NCBI GenBank assembly: GCA_963740945.1
Contig: CAVUGE010000025.1
Coordinates: 62,001 to 126,000, forward strand
DNA: 64,000 bases
Direction of reading: 5' to 3'
DNA from: CAVQBP01 sp963740945
Lineage (GTDB): Bacteria > Bacteroidota > Ignavibacteria > Ignavibacteriales > Ignavibacteriaceae
The notes below the pieces were generated by a model. The model ran no database searches and was not told the origin of the DNA. It worked only from the letters and a program-made list of their open reading frames with translations. The position numbers and the translations under genes are program-made. Below are positions 42,912 through 51,027 of this stretch, piece after piece (within the stretch, counting starts at the first letter, position 1; each line of letters starts with the position of its first letter).

Positions 42912-43832
42912 TTGACACGAAATAAGTTAATTCCTGGATTCCTAATATTAGTGAGCATTTTTATTTTCTTTTATAATTACGGATGCAAAGAAAAAAAGAT
43001 TCCTTCCCAAATTGATACTACTAGTAGAAAAGATTCATTATTAAAAGAAATAAAAGCAGAATTAAAAATTACTTACCATAAGTACTCTTCATCCGGGCTG
43101 AAAACATTAAGAGATTTAAGAGAAGAATACGGGCTTCCCAAAAGAAGGGTTATCCTTGCATTAAATAGAATTGATCATAATAATATTAGCCGCGATACAT
43201 TGATTATACCTGATACGGTTTCTGAAGATATTATGCTCTATTCTCCATTTCCTAAACAAGTTGAGATTTTAGATTCCATTCCTAAAGTACTATTTTTTTC
43301 TTATCCAATAGAAGCATTTGCAGCCTATCAGAATGGAATACTAGTAAGGTGGGGTCCAACGAGTCTCGGAAAAAGAAATACACCAACACCTGAGGGTTTA
43401 TTTTTTACAAACTGGAAATCAAAGGAAACAATTAGTACCGATGATTCCACATGGATATTACCCTGGTATTTTAACCTTGAAAATAAAAGGGGTGTTTCGT
43501 TACATCAATTTACACTGCCAGGTTATCCTGCAAGTCATGCATGCGCCCGCCTGCTGGAAGAAGATGCAGAATGGATCTATTATTGGGCTGAACAATGGAT
43601 AGTTTCGAGAGACGGAGTGAAAATATTAGCTTATGGAACTCCGGTAATTATATATGGGAAATATAAATACAAAGGCAAAGCTCCCTGGAAACTATTAGCA
43701 GATGATGCGCATATAACCGATATTTCAGAGACAAAGCTGGATTCTATTCTTCAGCCATATTTGCCGCTTATTAAAAAAAGAAGAGCAATTAGGGATACTG
43801 TATTAGCAGCTCGAAATAAGATGGCACTGTAG
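42912..43832 (+). CDS. L,D-transpeptidase (YkuD) lipoprotein
   Basis: A 306-residue protein starting at TTG with lipobox YNYGC (Cys25). The YkuD domain occupies residues about 120-240: FSYPIEAFAAYQNGILVRWG, GKRNTPTPEGLFFTNWKSKE, and the catalytic stretch LPGYPASHACARLLEEDAEW with the His and Cys of the H-x-C-x-R-type motif (written SHACAR here rather than SHGCIR). These enzymes cross-link peptidoglycan or attach proteins to it. The TTG start is favoured because the lipobox spacing fits. Confidence 0.85.
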   Translation: MTRNKLIPGFLILVSIFIFFYNYGCKEKKIPSQIDTTSRKDSLLKEIKAELKITYHKYSSSGLKTLRDLREEYGLPKRRVILALNRIDHNNISRDTLIIPDTVSEDIMLYSPFPKQVEILDSIPKVLFFSYPIEAFAAYQNGILVRWGPTSLGKRNTPTPEGLFFTNWKSKETISTDDSTWILPWYFNLENKRGVSLHQFTLPGYPASHACARLLEEDAEWIYYWAEQWIVSRDGVKILAYGTPVIIYGKYKYKGKAPWKLLADDAHITDISETKLDSILQPYLPLIKKRRAIRDTVLAARNKMAL

Positions 43833-43881
43833 AATATCACATCACTTTAAAAATACATTTTCTTTTTTAATATTAATTTAC

Positions 43882-44317
43882 GGTCCGCTGGTAAATTCAA
43901 AGGGAGATGTAATAGGTGTAAATACGGCAGCAATACTACCTGCGCAAAATATTTGTTTTGCAACAGCAATAAATACGGCAAAATTTGTTGCGGGAAAACT
44001 TATTAACGAGGGGAAAATAAGAAGAAGTTATATCGGGACTGCAGGTCAAAATGTACCTGTTCACAGAAGGATTGTAAGGTTTTATAGTCTACCGGTTGAA
44101 AGAGGCATACTTATAACTATGATTGAGAAAAACAGCCCCTCTCAAAAAGCCGGATTAAGCGAGGGGATATAATTATTGAATTTGATAGTCAACCCATTAC
44201 CGGCATAGATGACCTGCACAAACTGCTTACAGATATGCAAGTAGAAAAGGAATCGGTTATAAGAATACTTCGAAGAACAGAGATATAGATCTTACTATAG
44301 TGCCTACAGAAAGGTAA
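43882..44317 (+). pseudogene. HtrA/DegP serine protease remnant (PDZ part), two frameshifts
   Basis: The sequence begins at GPLVNSKGDVIGVNTAAILP, i.e. right after the GNSGG catalytic centre, which is missing, continues through the end of the protease domain (ICFATAINTAKFVAGKLINE) and a PDZ domain (GTAGQNVPVHRRIVRFYSL, ITMIEKNSPSQKAGLSEG). A one-base loss after SEGI shifts the frame to DIIIEFDSQPITGIDDLHKL, and a second near RILRRTEI shifts it again to RDIDLTIVPTER. With the 5' half, including the catalytic His and Asp region and Ser, gone, it cannot be a working protease. The remaining gap to the YchF gene has nothing else visible. Confidence 0.85.
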
Positions 44318-44507
44318 TTGTTTAATTGATGATTGTTGTATGGATATATTGTTGAATTGTTTTATTAGGAGAATTCCTTGAAAGATTCTATGAGCCCGTA
44401 ACTGTATCTATAATTATTTTATATTTTTTTGAATTTAATGACGAGCTTATTCTTAGTATATTTATAACCTATTAAAAATTATATTTCATTTTCCGGAAAG
44501 AATTTAA

Positions 44508-45608
44508 TTGGGTTTAAGTATAGGCATTGTTGGTTTGCCCAATGTGGGTAAATCGACTGTATTTAATGCATTAACAAAAGCACAAAATGCAGAAGCAGCA
44601 AATTATCCCTTCTGTACAATTGAACCAAATAAAGCTATTGTGCCTGTCCCCGATGAGAGAGTGGATAAATTAACGGATTTAGTTAAACCTGCGCGCACTG
44701 TTTATTCTACTGTTGATTTTGTTGATATTGCAGGTTTAGTTAAAGGAGCAAGCAAAGGAGAAGGGCTTGGAAATCAATTTTTAAGCAACATCCGTCAGAC
44801 AGATGCAATCCTTCATGTAGTAAGGTGTTTTGATGATGAAAATGTTGTGCATGTAGATGGAAGCATTAATCCGTTGAGAGATATTGTAGTCATTGAGACA
44901 GAGCTTTTGCTGGCAGATGTTCAGACGCTCGAGAAGAAAATTGAAAGGCTTCAAAAACAAGCTAAAGGTGATAAAGCAGCAAAGGCAGCAGTAGATGAAG
45001 CAGAAGATTTATTAAAATATTTGAATGAAGGAAATCCTGCTGTTTTATATCCGGATAAAGAAAAGGATTCAATTCAAACAATTCTAAGAGAAACAGGGCT
45101 TATAACAGCAAAAAGGGTTATCTATTGTGCAAATGTCGGTGAAGACGGTTTAGGTGAAGATAATGGTTATGTAAAAGATGTAAAAGAATATGCTGAGAGT
45201 AAGAATTCCGATGCGATAAAGATTTCAGCTAAAGTTGAAGAAGAATTAGTAGTTCTGGAAGATGATGAGAGAAAAGAATTTTTGGCTTCTTATGGTGTTA
45301 AAGAGAGCGGTCTTGAAAAAATAATAAGAACGGGTTTCCATACACTGGGTTTAATAAGCTATTTTACAGCAGGCCCAAAAGAGGTTCGTGCATGGACTAT
45401 CCATGGAGGCTGGAAAGCACCTCAGGCAGCAGGTGTTATCCATACAGATTTTGAAAAGGGGTTTATTAGGGCGGAAGTTATAAGTTATAATGACTATATA
45501 AAATACAGTTCGGAGGCAGCTTGTAGAAATGCAGGGGTTTTAAGGATTGAAGGGAAGGAGTATGAAGTTCAGGATGGAGATGTGATGCATTTTTTGTTTA
45601 ATGTATAA
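44508..45608 (+). CDS. ychF: YchF/Obg-like GTPase (redox-regulated ATPase)
   Basis: A 366-residue protein. The P-loop GIVGLPNVGKSTVFNALTKA, the Switch-II-like DIAGLVKGASKGEGLGNQFL, the NxxE-type G4 variant (YCANVGEDGLG) and the TGS domain (SYFTAGPKEVRAWTIHGGWK, VIHTDFEKGFIRAEVISYND) are all present, with a coiled insertion in the middle. Members bind ATP preferentially and affect ribosome-linked stress responses. The start is TTG at 44508, supported by CCGGAAAGAA just upstream and the fact that conserved sequence begins with GLSIGIVGLPN. Confidence 0.95.
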   Translation: MGLSIGIVGLPNVGKSTVFNALTKAQNAEAANYPFCTIEPNKAIVPVPDERVDKLTDLVKPARTVYSTVDFVDIAGLVKGASKGEGLGNQFLSNIRQTDAILHVVRCFDDENVVHVDGSINPLRDIVVIETELLLADVQTLEKKIERLQKQAKGDKAAKAAVDEAEDLLKYLNEGNPAVLYPDKEKDSIQTILRETGLITAKRVIYCANVGEDGLGEDNGYVKDVKEYAESKNSDAIKISAKVEEELVVLEDDERKEFLASYGVKESGLEKIIRTGFHTLGLISYFTAGPKEVRAWTIHGGWKAPQAAGVIHTDFEKGFIRAEVISYNDYIKYSSEAACRNAGVLRIEGKEYEVQDGDVMHFLFNV

Positions 45609-45661
45609 GGAAGTTCAAGTGTAAGTTCAAGTTCAAGTGTAAGTTCAAGTTCAAGAGTAAG
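45609..45661. repeat. Short tandem AAGTTCAAGT-type repeat
   Basis: The 53 bases after the YchF stop consist of near-tandem AAGTTCAAG(T) and GTAAGTTCAAG units. It separates YchF from a GNAT gene; no coding content. Confidence 0.8.
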
Positions 45662-45675
45662 AATTAGGAATAAAT

Positions 45676-45957
45676 ATGGAATTAGAAATAGAACATAGTA
45701 AAGAAAGAAAAAGATTTTTTTCTATAATTGAGGGAAAAGAAGCTTATTTAACATATATGAATGACGGAGATGATGTTTTAATTTTTGATCATACTTATGT
45801 TCCTTTTAGCTTAAGAGGAAAGAATATTGCAGCTAAAATTGTTGAAAGAGCGTTAAATTATGCAAAAGAAAATAAATTTAAAGTTGTTCCAAGCTGTTCA
45901 TATGTACGGACATTCATAGATAGGAATAAACAATTTGAAGAGCTTGTTGAAGAATAA
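45676..45957 (+). CDS. GNAT-like N-acetyltransferase (YjdJ/COG2388 type)
   Basis: A 93-residue protein with the short GCN5-type fold: HSKERKRFFSIIEGKEAYLT, then VLIFDHTYVPFSLRGKNIAA (with the acetyl-CoA loop RGKNIAAKIV) and NKFKVVPSCSYVRTFIDRN. These minimal family members (DUF1059-like/YjdJ) often hold a conserved cysteine (here in PSCSYV). Substrate unknown. Preceded by a repeat tract and a ribosome site, followed by the palindrome-capped element copy 5. Confidence 0.85.
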   Translation: MELEIEHSKERKRFFSIIEGKEAYLTYMNDGDDVLIFDHTYVPFSLRGKNIAAKIVERALNYAKENKFKVVPSCSYVRTFIDRNKQFEELVEE

Positions 45958-46016
45958 CTATATTGAAGACTTCCGACACGGCCGCTCCTAGTATCCACCC
46001 ATAGTTACGCAGTGTT

Positions 46017-46113
46017 AAAGATGACATCTTTAATAAGATAGTTATGCTCAATTATTTATTAAAATGTAAGTTCAGATAAATTCTAATTTTTAATTAGTAA
46101 AGATGTCATCTTT
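46017..46113. repeat. Palindrome-capped 97-bp element, copy 5 (reverse)
   Basis: Left cap AAAGATGACATCTTT (46017-46031), right cap AAAGATGTCATCTTT (46099-46113). The interior reads as the reverse complement of copies 2-4 (ATTAAAATGTAAGTTCAGAT). It lies between the GNAT gene and the convergent OsmC gene. On both sides short outer sequences (TAGTTACGC on the left, AAGAACCGGTATTTA in the complement on the right) resemble outer flanks of other copies. Confidence 0.9.
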
Positions 46114-46170
46114 TAAATACCGGTTCTTGTGTCTATACAGTTATTAATATAAATATTAATTTAGGTTCAA

Positions 46171-46599
46171 TTATTTCAATGAAGCTGTTAATACGAACTC
46201 CGTTCCTGTAAGAGCTTGCGATACGGGGCAACCTGTTTTAGTCTTTTCAGCAAATTCTTTAAATTTTGCTTCATCAATATCGTCAATATCTCCTTCTGTT
46301 GAGACTTCAATTTTAGTAATCTTAAATCCATTTTCAACTTTTGCTATACTAACCTTATCTTCGGTTTTAATTGAATTGACTTTATAACCTTCTTTTGATA
46401 AAGAATTGGCTAAAGCCATTGAAAAGCAGCCAGCATGAGCTGCCCCAAGCAATTCTTCAGGATTAGTCGTATCCCCCTGTTCAAAACGGGAGACAGCATT
46501 ATAAGAAACATTTTTTAATGTGCCGGTTTCAGTACTAAGGGTACCTTTACCATCCTTTAAATTTCCATGCCATTCTGCATTGGCTTTTCTAATCGGCAT
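46171..46599 (-). CDS. OsmC/Ohr-family peroxidase
   Basis: A 142-residue protein with the two reactive cysteines of the family: C58 in LGAAHAGCFSMALANSL and C124 in KTGCPVSQALTG. The N-terminus (ANAEWHGNLKDGKGTLSTET) and sheet (ISIAKVENGFKITKIEVST-like) fit OsmC. Members reduce organic hydroperoxides using thiols, so it is likely an oxidative-stress gene; the nearby ergothioneine pair fits such a role but is separated by about 0.7 kb on the other strand. Confidence 0.92.
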   Translation of the reverse strand: MPIRKANAEWHGNLKDGKGTLSTETGTLKNVSYNAVSRFEQGDTTNPEELLGAAHAGCFSMALANSLSKEGYKVNSIKTEDKVSIAKVENGFKITKIEVSTEGDIDDIDEAKFKEFAEKTKTGCPVSQALTGTEFVLTASLK

Positions 46600-46784
46600 A
46601 TATATCTCCTTTCAAATCATTATATAAGAAATTATTATAGAAAAATTTTTACAAATAGTAAAATGTGTTAAATCGAAGATTGGTTTAACCATGTATTAAA
46701 GATAATAAAATTTTATATTAGAATGTGTTAGGAAGAATATAAGTCAATGTTATATCTGTCTTAGATAAATATATTTATAAGGTT

Positions 46785-47080
46785 AAAGCTTCTTTCTTTT
46801 TTCATTCTTTTATTCTCGGTTCACTTAAGTCAGTTCACTAAAGAGGCTGAGTGAGAATACAGAAAAACTGTTGAAATGGTTGATAAAGGTTTCTTTTTAG
46901 CTTCGTTTTGGTGCTGTCCAAAAAGTAACATTGTCATTCTGAGCGCTAGCGAAGAATCTCAAATTCGAATAATAATTGAGATTCTTCAGTCGAAGACTCC
47001 TTCAGAATGACAGAAAAAAGTACTTTTTGGACAGCCCTTAATGATATTCACACAGGCTCTAAAGTGAACCGCGATTAAGG
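46785..47080. repeat. Triple-nested foldback (three inverted-repeat layers)
   Basis: Three concentric inverted repeats: outer CGGTTCACTT (46817-46826) with AAGTGAACCG (47062-47071); middle GCTGTCCAAAAAGTA (46913-46927) with TACTTTTTGGACAGC (47021-47035); inner GTCATTCT (46933-46940) with AGAATGAC (47004-47011) and GAAGAATCTCAA (46951-46962) with TTGAGATTCTTC (46976-46987). The left part (TAAAGCTTCTTTC.TTTTTCATTC) is like that at 33301. It lies in the 687-base gap between the OsmC and EgtB genes, upstream of EgtB. The remaining gap sequence is AT-rich without recognisable features. Confidence 0.75.
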
Positions 47081-47286
47081 ATAAAATCGCATACCCAGAC
47101 TCAAAATATCAAACAATATGAATATCCTTGATGATTTTTAATAGGAAGATGGTCACATATCATTTTTTCCATATTCGTATGATGTTAGCTCTGTCATAAC
47201 CACTGATTTTAAAATTGTTTTAATTTGACAATTAAATTATCGTATTACAGACATATCCTAATATTTAATCATTTAAGGAATTTATA

Positions 47287-48585
47287 ATGAAAGATCATTC
47301 AGATGTAATAAGTATCCCGGAAGCAATAGATATGTTATCCAAGGATAATCTTCTTAAAAGGTTTAATTCGATAAGAAATTTTTCTTTAGAAATCTGTAGA
47401 CCTTTAATTACAGAGGATTATGTAATACAATCAATGCCTGATGTAAGCCCCACAAAGTGGCATTTATCACATACAAGCTGGTTTTTTGAAACTTTTGTAC
47501 TAAAAGAAGCTGCTAAAGATTATAAATCGATGCACCCACAATATGCATATTTATTTAATTCCTACTATGTCCAAGCCGGTGAAAGATTTGAAAGACCAAA
47601 AAGAGGATTATTATCAAGACCCAGTGTGGAAGAAGTTTATCAATACAGAGATTATGTTGATAAAAATATGGTGGAATTTTTGGAAAACGGAAGCGAGGAG
47701 AATTTCATGAAATTAGCTCCCGTAATAGAAATAGGATTACATCATGAACAACAGCACCAGGAATTAATGTTAACTGATATTAAGCATGTATTCTCAATTA
47801 ACCCGCTCTACCCGGTATACTTAAATATCGAAGATAAGAAGATAGAAAACCTACCATCGATTAAATGGATTCCATTTGAAGAAGGAGTGTATACTATAGG
47901 CCATGATGGAAATGGTTTTTCTTATGATAATGAAACTCCCCAGCATAAAGAATATGCAGCATCTTTTTTATTAGCATCCAGGTTAATAACAAACGGAGAG
48001 TATATAAAATTCATTGAGGACAGAGGTTACAATAAACCTGAATTATGGCTATCGGATGGTGCAGCTACAGTAGCTGCAGAGAATTGGAGAGCTCCTTTCT
48101 ACTGGAAAGAAGTAGATAATGAGTGGTGGAATTTTAAGCTGACAGGCTTTAGAAAAGTAAATCCTAATGAACCAGTTTGTCATGTAAGCTTTTATGAAGC
48201 TGATGCATTTGCACGATGGGCAGGAGGAAGGCTTCCAACCGAAGCAGAGTGGGAAATTGCCGCATCTAATACGGAGGTCAGAGGAAATTTTGTTGAAAAT
48301 AGAAATTTTCATCCGGTACCTATACAAGAAGAAAAAAACGAACTGAAACAAATATATGGAGATGTCTGGGAATGGACAAGGAGTTCATATTCCCCCTATC
48401 CGGGTTATAAAACACTTCCGGGAGCACTTGGAGAATATAACGGCAAATTCATGTCCAGCCAGATGGTTTTACGCGGAGGTTCTTGTGCCACTTCAAATAC
48501 TCATATAAGAAAATCATACCGCAATTTTTTCCCCCCAAATGCAAGATGGCAGTTTATGGGAATAAGATTAGCAAAAGATATTTAA
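47287..48585 (+). CDS. egtB: EgtB-like sulfoxide synthase (ergothioneine biosynthesis)
   Basis: A 432-residue protein. Residues about 25-170 form the DinB-like iron domain: WHLSHTSWFFE (H62) and LHHEQQHQELMLTDIKHVF (H153-EQQ-H157-Q-E159), giving the three-His site. Residues about 190-430 form an FGE-sulfatase-type domain: FEEGVYTIGHDGNGF, NGEYIKFIEDRGY, RWAGGRLPTEAEWEIAAS, GDVWEWTRSSYSPYPGYK and VLRGGSCATSNTHIRKSY. EgtB uses iron and O2 to join a sulfur donor to hercynine. The next gene is EgtD, which makes hercynine, so the pair is a two-gene ergothioneine pathway. Which thiol is the sulfur donor (gamma-glutamylcysteine or cysteine) cannot be told; EgtA/EgtC/EgtE are not in the window. Confidence 0.9.
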   Translation: MKDHSDVISIPEAIDMLSKDNLLKRFNSIRNFSLEICRPLITEDYVIQSMPDVSPTKWHLSHTSWFFETFVLKEAAKDYKSMHPQYAYLFNSYYVQAGERFERPKRGLLSRPSVEEVYQYRDYVDKNMVEFLENGSEENFMKLAPVIEIGLHHEQQHQELMLTDIKHVFSINPLYPVYLNIEDKKIENLPSIKWIPFEEGVYTIGHDGNGFSYDNETPQHKEYAASFLLASRLITNGEYIKFIEDRGYNKPELWLSDGAATVAAENWRAPFYWKEVDNEWWNFKLTGFRKVNPNEPVCHVSFYEADAFARWAGGRLPTEAEWEIAASNTEVRGNFVENRNFHPVPIQEEKNELKQIYGDVWEWTRSSYSPYPGYKTLPGALGEYNGKFMSSQMVLRGGSCATSNTHIRKSYRNFFPPNARWQFMGIRLAKDI

Positions 48586-48604
48586 TTTAAAAGACAATTT
48601 AAGC

Positions 48605-48632
48605 TGCATGTCACTTTAGAAGTGACCGGCAT
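48605..48632. repeat. Hairpin between egtB and egtD
   Basis: GTCACTT (48610-48616), loop TAG, AAGTGAC (48620-48626) with partial extension TGCAT...CGGCA. It belongs to the TCACC/GGTGA-like hairpin group seen at 6429, 20477 and 33453; its position inside an operon could allow differential expression. Confidence 0.5.
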
Positions 48633-48659
48633 ACTGTAATAAATTAAAAGGTTTAAGAA

Positions 48660-49607
48660 ATGACTATTAAAACTGAAGAGATCACTCAGGAGGAAATTAT
48701 ATCCGAAGTGATTGAAGGATTATCATTGACTCCAAAACGGCTGCCCTGCAAGTTATTTTACGATGAAAAAGGTTCAGCACTTTTCGATAAAATATGCGAG
48801 CTCGATGAATATTATCCTACTCGCACAGAATTGAAAATAATGGAACAAAATATAGAAGAAATGTCTGCCTTATTGGGAAAAGGTACTTTACTGATTGAAT
48901 TAGGGAGCGGTAGCAGCATTAAAATACGGCTTTTACTGGATAATATTCCAGGTTTAGCTGGATATGTACCTATTGATATTTCAGCAGTTCATCTTATTCA
49001 ATCCTCAAACGAATTAAAGGAATTATATCCGCACCTTGATATTTTCCCTCTTGCTGCAGATTATACAAAAGATTTTGAATTACCGGAAATAGATAAACCA
49101 TTTGATCATAAAGCTGTTTATTATCCCGGTTCTACAATCGGCAATTTTACTCCTGTTCAGGCTAAAAATTTTTTAAGAAGAATAGCGAAGATATGCGGAA
49201 GGAACGGCGGGATAATAATTGGTGTTGATTTAAAAAAGAATAAGAAAATATTAGAAGCTGCATATAATGATCAACAAGGGGTGACTGCCGCTTTTAATTT
49301 AAATATACTTGAACATTTGAATAATGAATTAAATAGTGATTTTGATTTAAACAATTTTAAGCATATGTCATTTTTTAACGATGAAAAAAGCAGAATCGAA
49401 ATGCATTTAATCTCAGAGAAAAATCAGGATGTTCATTTAAATGGTTCGGTTATACATTTCAGGAAGAACGAATCAATTTTAACGGAATATTCATATAAGT
49501 ATACTATAGAAAGTTTTGCAGAATTAGTATCAGATTGTTTTGAAGTAAGAAAGGTATGGACAGATAAGGAGCAGTTGTTCAGCATACAGTATTTAAGGGT
49601 GAAATAG
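48660..49607 (+). CDS. egtD: EgtD-like L-histidine N-alpha-methyltransferase
   Basis: A 315-residue SAM-dependent methyltransferase. The family signatures are present: KRLPCKLFYDEKGSALFDKI, CELDEYYPTRTELKIMEQNI, the SAM site LLIELGSGSSIKIRLLLDN, AVYYPGSTIGNFTPVQAKNF and GGIIIGVDLKKNKKILEAAY, with the C-terminal SYKYTIESFAELV. EgtD trimethylates histidine to hercynine, the substrate of EgtB upstream (75 bases away). The two genes are in the same direction with a hairpin between, so they are most likely one operon. Confidence 0.93.
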   Translation: MTIKTEEITQEEIISEVIEGLSLTPKRLPCKLFYDEKGSALFDKICELDEYYPTRTELKIMEQNIEEMSALLGKGTLLIELGSGSSIKIRLLLDNIPGLAGYVPIDISAVHLIQSSNELKELYPHLDIFPLAADYTKDFELPEIDKPFDHKAVYYPGSTIGNFTPVQAKNFLRRIAKICGRNGGIIIGVDLKKNKKILEAAYNDQQGVTAAFNLNILEHLNNELNSDFDLNNFKHMSFFNDEKSRIEMHLISEKNQDVHLNGSVIHFRKNESILTEYSYKYTIESFAELVSDCFEVRKVWTDKEQLFSIQYLRVK

Positions 49608-49628
49608 ATGAAGTTTATTTCTTTTACA

Positions 49629-49713
49629 TCGAACCCTATCTAAATCTTTCCCTTGAGAAGGGAAAGACTTTTTTAGCATTTATGTCTTTACATTTGTCAT
49701 TCTGACTTTTTTT
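49629..49713. repeat. TTTCCCTTGAGAAGGGAAAG intergenic repeat, copy 1
   Basis: A core hairpin-like string TTTCCCTTGAGAAGGGAAAG followed by CTTTT.TTAGCATTTATGTCT and CATTCTGACTTTTT. Copies 2 and 3 are at 50201-50286 and 50406-50470. The tail ATTTATGTCTTTC...CATTCTGACTTTTTATT recurs alone at 53894-53929. Likely a dispersed non-coding repeat in the 3' region of egtD. Confidence 0.75.
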
Positions 49714-49777
49714 ATAATATTAAATCATAACATTTTTGAAATTGATTTTATTTATAAGAGGCCCTTCCCATGTTAGT

Positions 49778-50170
49778 CTATTCAATGTTTCGGAAATGTT
49801 TCTTTATTTCTGATAAAACATAATCTAGCTTATTTATAACTTCATCATTATTAAATCGAATCACTCGTAAGCCAAGGTAGTTTAATATTTTTGTCCTTTC
49901 TTCATCTTCTTTTATCCTATATTCGTGATATTTGCCATCAAGTTCTACTATTATTTTTTCTTCATGACAATAAAAATCACCTACAAAAAATGTCTCTTTG
50001 CCTGTTATATCATGAAAAAATGGATATTGTCTTTGAAATTTCTTACCACAGATTTTTTTTCTACGCAGACTTTTCCACAAAATTCCTTCAGCTTTTGTCG
50101 GGTTGTTCCTCAACTCCCTGCAAGTGAACTTTGCAATTTCGGTAAGTTCTGATTTCTTATTTAAACTCAT
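49778..50170 (-). CDS. DUF559-domain endonuclease-like protein
   Basis: A 130-residue protein of the DUF559 (very-short-patch-repair-like) family: ELRNNPTKAEGILWKSLRRK, the motif FQRQYPFFHDITGKETFFVG-D-FYCHEEKIIVELDGKYH with its conserved D and E-L-D, and the C-terminal RTKILNYLGLRVIRFNNDEV. The fold is the PD-(D/E)XK type; function in vivo is unknown. It sits between two copies of a TTTCCCTTGAGAAGG repeat, which is a common neighbourhood for such genes. Confidence 0.85.
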   Translation of the reverse strand: MSLNKKSELTEIAKFTCRELRNNPTKAEGILWKSLRRKKICGKKFQRQYPFFHDITGKETFFVGDFYCHEEKIIVELDGKYHEYRIKEDEERTKILNYLGLRVIRFNNDEVINKLDYVLSEIKKHFRNIE

Positions 50171-50200
50171 TTATATCCCCAATTAAATATGGTATTAATA

Positions 50201-50286
50201 TCGAACCCTATTTAAATTTTTCCCTTGGGAAGGGAAAGACTTTATTAGCATCTATGTCTCTAGAATATGCCATTCTGACTTTTCTA
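50201..50286. repeat. TTTCCCTTGAGAAGGGAAAG intergenic repeat, copy 2
   Basis: TCGAACCCTATTTAAA, TTTTTCCCTTGGGAAGGGAA, then CTTTATTAGCATCTATGTCT and CATTCTGACTTTTCTATT. Diverged copy of 49629-49713, in the same orientation. Confidence 0.75.
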
Positions 50287-50405
50287 TTAATGCTACGTTA
50301 TAACTTTTTATAAAAAGATAAAAATGCACATGTTATGTTTTTTTTTCCAATAAGCCCTTCACTTCTCAAGGGAAGGGTTTGGGATGCGTTGCAATTGATA
50401 CTTAC

Positions 50406-50470
50406 AAAACCCTATCTAAATCTTTCCCTTGAGAAGGGAAAGACTTTATTAGCATTTATGTCTTTAGAAT
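50406..50470. repeat. TTTCCCTTGAGAAGGGAAAG intergenic repeat, copy 3
   Basis: AAACCCTATCTAAATCTTTC, CCTTGAGAAGGGAAAGACTT and TATTAGCATTTATGTCTTTA, nearly identical to copy 1 and only 120 bases from copy 2. An inverted scrap (CTTCTCAAGGGAAGGGTTTG) lies between at about 50360-50380. The rest of the 314-base gap is AT-rich and featureless. Confidence 0.75.
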
Positions 50471-50484
50471 AGATAAAATTTTTT

Positions 50485-50985
50485 TTATTCCATCGGTTTC
50501 ATATTCATAGCAGACCATTCTTCATATGACGGACCATAAATGCCCGGAACTTTCAAACCTGCTGCACGCATAATGACCGTCATTTGGGCCCGATGATGTA
50601 TTTGATGTTTTATTAATGAGACTAAAACTGCTTCTTTTGTCCACATTTCTCCATACATATTTACCTGTTCGGACAGCGATTCATCCTTCCATTCTTTTGA
50701 TAATTGGTCTTCAATATTCTTTGATGCAGATTTGTAATTTTCTATAATATCCTCAGAATGCGGCGGAAAATTATTATCATCGTTTAATTCTTCGAATTTT
50801 AATCCTGTTCTATTCATCATTTCTCCTATAGAAGCAGTAATATGCCATGCCAGTCTTCCCAGAGATCTGCCCTTGGGAGTGATTCTATGATTCAACGTTT
50901 CATCGGTCAAATTGGAAAATACTTTTAAAGTCGAATCGCTTTCATATTTCCAATCATCTAGAAATTCTTTTATTGAGTGATACAT
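50485..50985 (-). CDS. DinB-family protein
   Basis: A 166-residue four-helix protein of the DinB superfamily: MYHSIKEFLDDWKYESDSTL, then GRSLGRLAWHITASIGEMM with the first histidine, and VLVSLIKHQIHHRAQMTVIM, the classical second metal-site HXXXH. These proteins bind divalent metal and are thought to be thiol-dependent transferases; EgtB is a distant relative, but this gene has no sulfatase-like domain. Stands alone, with a palindrome-capped element upstream and a repeat downstream. Confidence 0.88.
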   Translation of the reverse strand: MYHSIKEFLDDWKYESDSTLKVFSNLTDETLNHRITPKGRSLGRLAWHITASIGEMMNRTGLKFEELNDDNNFPPHSEDIIENYKSASKNIEDQLSKEWKDESLSEQVNMYGEMWTKEAVLVSLIKHQIHHRAQMTVIMRAAGLKVPGIYGPSYEEWSAMNMKPME

Positions 50986-51027
50986 ATTAGACCCCTAAGT
51001 TTTTGTTAATGATAAATATACAAAGAT

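Noticed and set aside
45609..45661. CRISPR-like spacing in the AAGTTCAAGT repeats
   Set aside because: Repeat units are too short, spacers are absent and no cas gene is present.
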